From positions 1-64,000 of the forward strand of contig JAPOVK010000053.1 in NCBI GenBank assembly GCA_026708185.1: a DNA stretch of 64,000 nt, in the 5' to 3' direction. The position numbers and the translations under genes were made by a program. The stretch is from Gammaproteobacteria bacterium (GTDB lineage Bacteria > Pseudomonadota > Gammaproteobacteria > Pseudomonadales > Azotimanducaceae). The notes under the pieces were generated by a model. That model had not been told where the DNA came from. It worked only from the letters and a program-made list of their open reading frames with translations, and did not search any database. This document shows, one piece after another, positions 63,202 to 64,000 of the stretch. Within the stretch, counting starts at the first letter, position 1. Each line of letters starts with the position of its first letter.

Positions 63202-64000
63202 ATGGCACAGGCATCTCTCATAGACCTCCGCCAAGCCGCCCGCAGCCTCGCTCGCGCGCCGGGATTCACGACCGTGGCCGTGCTCACGCTCGGGGTTGGC
63301 CTTGGGCTCGCGACGGCGATCTATGCGGCGCTCAAACACCTGGTCATCGATCCGTTGCCGTTTCCCGACGCGGATCGACTGATGGTGCTGCTGAGCGAGG
63401 TGCCCGGTTCCGGGACGGACGACGTATGGGGCGCCTCGACCACCCAGTTCTTCCATTTCCGTGACAACGCCGAAGCGCTTGAGGAAATCGGCGTGATGCG
63501 AGGAATGGTTCCGGTTGATGTATCGATCGGTGGTATCGAGATGCGCCTCGGGGTCATGCTGGCCTCGGCGAGCGTGAAGCGCATGATTGGTGCACACGCC
63601 ATCCTCGGTCGCATGTTGACCGACGCCGACGATCAGCCGGGCGCACCGATCACGGCGGTTCTGAGCGAGGGCTTTTGGCGCACGCAGTTGGGCGCCGATC
63701 CGGATGTCGTGGGGAAGGCGCTCAGCGCGCAACTCGGCTCGGAGTCACGCCTCGTCGAAGTCGTCGGCGTCGTCGCAGCGACGGGCAGCGAGTGGTTCGA
63801 CACGCCGGATGCCTGGTGGCCGAACCAGTTGGATCCGGCCGGCCCGCACTACAACCAGCACGACCTGTTCCTGGTCGCGAAACTCAAGCCTGGCGTGGCG
63901 GCGGAAGCGGCGCAGGCCGAGGCGGACGGCATGACCGACCAGTTCGCGGATGTCTATCCGGACGTCTACGGGACTTTCGAAGTGGAAGGCGGCGAGATCG
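63202..64000 (+). CDS. ABC transporter permease, MacB/ADOP type (3' end outside window)
   Basis: The first 266 residues of a permease. The start SLIDLRQAARSLARAPGFTT, TM helix VAVLTLGVGLGLATAIYAAL and DPLPFPDADRLMVL match the first repeat of FtsX/MacB-like 'duplicated orphan' permeases (ADOP). The periplasmic MacB_PCD domain follows (GRMLTDADD, AVLSEGFWRTQLGADPDVVGK). GAGGAA lies about 9 bases before the ATG. Such proteins usually carry eight TM helices and pair with a MacB-type ATPase, which is not in the window. Confidence 0.85.
   Translation, partial: MAQASLIDLRQAARSLARAPGFTTVAVLTLGVGLGLATAIYAALKHLVIDPLPFPDADRLMVLLSEVPGSGTDDVWGASTTQFFHFRDNAEALEEIGVMRGMVPVDVSIGGIEMRLGVMLASASVKRMIGAHAILGRMLTDADDQPGAPITAVLSEGFWRTQLGADPDVVGKALSAQLGSESRLVEVVGVVAATGSEWFDTPDAWWPNQLDPAGPHYNQHDLFLVAKLKPGVAAEAAQAEADGMTDQFADVYPDVYGTFEVEGGEI

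Overview
The window is a GC-rich (roughly 60-65% by eye), gene-dense bacterial chromosome segment with about 54 protein-coding genes. It has no rRNA, tRNA or CRISPR array that I could recognise. Housekeeping markers point to a gammaproteobacterium: hslR next to a yrfG-type HAD nucleotidase, cysQ, a YheS-type ABC-F protein, a classical ArgA, ArgE and a DUF945 protein. The many esterases, a D-aminoacylase, PhyH, GH4, an enolase-superfamily enzyme, thiolase/OB-fold and luciferase-like enzymes suggest a metabolically broad, possibly marine or host-associated lineage. That lifestyle reading is inference.

Layout. 1-403 has no protein gene but carries a strong sigma70-like promoter with a GC-rich discriminator and several hairpins (possible small RNA). 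404-18428 is mostly catabolic and envelope genes: a double alpha/beta-hydrolase, a beta-lactamase-fold hydrolase, a small membrane protein overlapping a GST-like gene, a VCBS/ASPIC-UnbV protein, a DsbA-like protein, a D-aminoacylase, a Tat-exported PhoX-like protein, a DCC-lipase maturation factor fusion, an eIF2B-like protein, a type B carboxylesterase, a steroid-reductase-like membrane protein and a homocysteine methyltransferase-like protein. 18476-19890 is an overlapping pair: a nucleotidyltransferase-fold protein and a large partner of unknown function. 20120-23420 is a tightly overlapping PhyH-GH4-ketopantoate-reductase-like operon, followed by a 135-bp inverted-repeat element and a thiolase/OB-fold pair. 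25373-28017 holds a broken AlbA/Schlafen-type gene, cysQ, yrfG and hslR.

28018-38620 looks like an accessory island. It has VapBC, two tandem 3.4-kb paralogous genes encoding giant membrane proteins (ABC-2-like permease, degenerate M1-peptidase-like region, golvesin-like C-terminal domain), an orphan Phd antitoxin, a second VapBC and a stand-alone AAA ATPase.

38832-41565 is a luciferase-like oxidoreductase plus ABC-F. 41711-46179 is the most unusual neighbourhood. A TrpB2-like PLP enzyme overlaps a beta-RFA-P synthase (the C-riboside-forming enzyme of methanopterin synthesis), followed by a DUF1330 protein and a convergent NCS2 nucleobase permease fused to an RsbW-like cytosolic domain. I suggest a C-nucleoside-type or modified-aromatic pathway.

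46191-53114 returns to core metabolism (DUF945, argE-argA, DUF1640, ilvD, DUF1643). 53235-64000 has an enolase-superfamily enzyme, HipBA with paired operators, a lipoprotein carboxylesterase, a UMF1-type MFS transporter, a sigma factor fused to a GNAT/SCP2 (Eis-like) protein, a HIT protein, an AAA_14/DUF4143 ATPase with a palindromic operator, and the start of a MacB/ADOP-type ABC permease that runs off the window.
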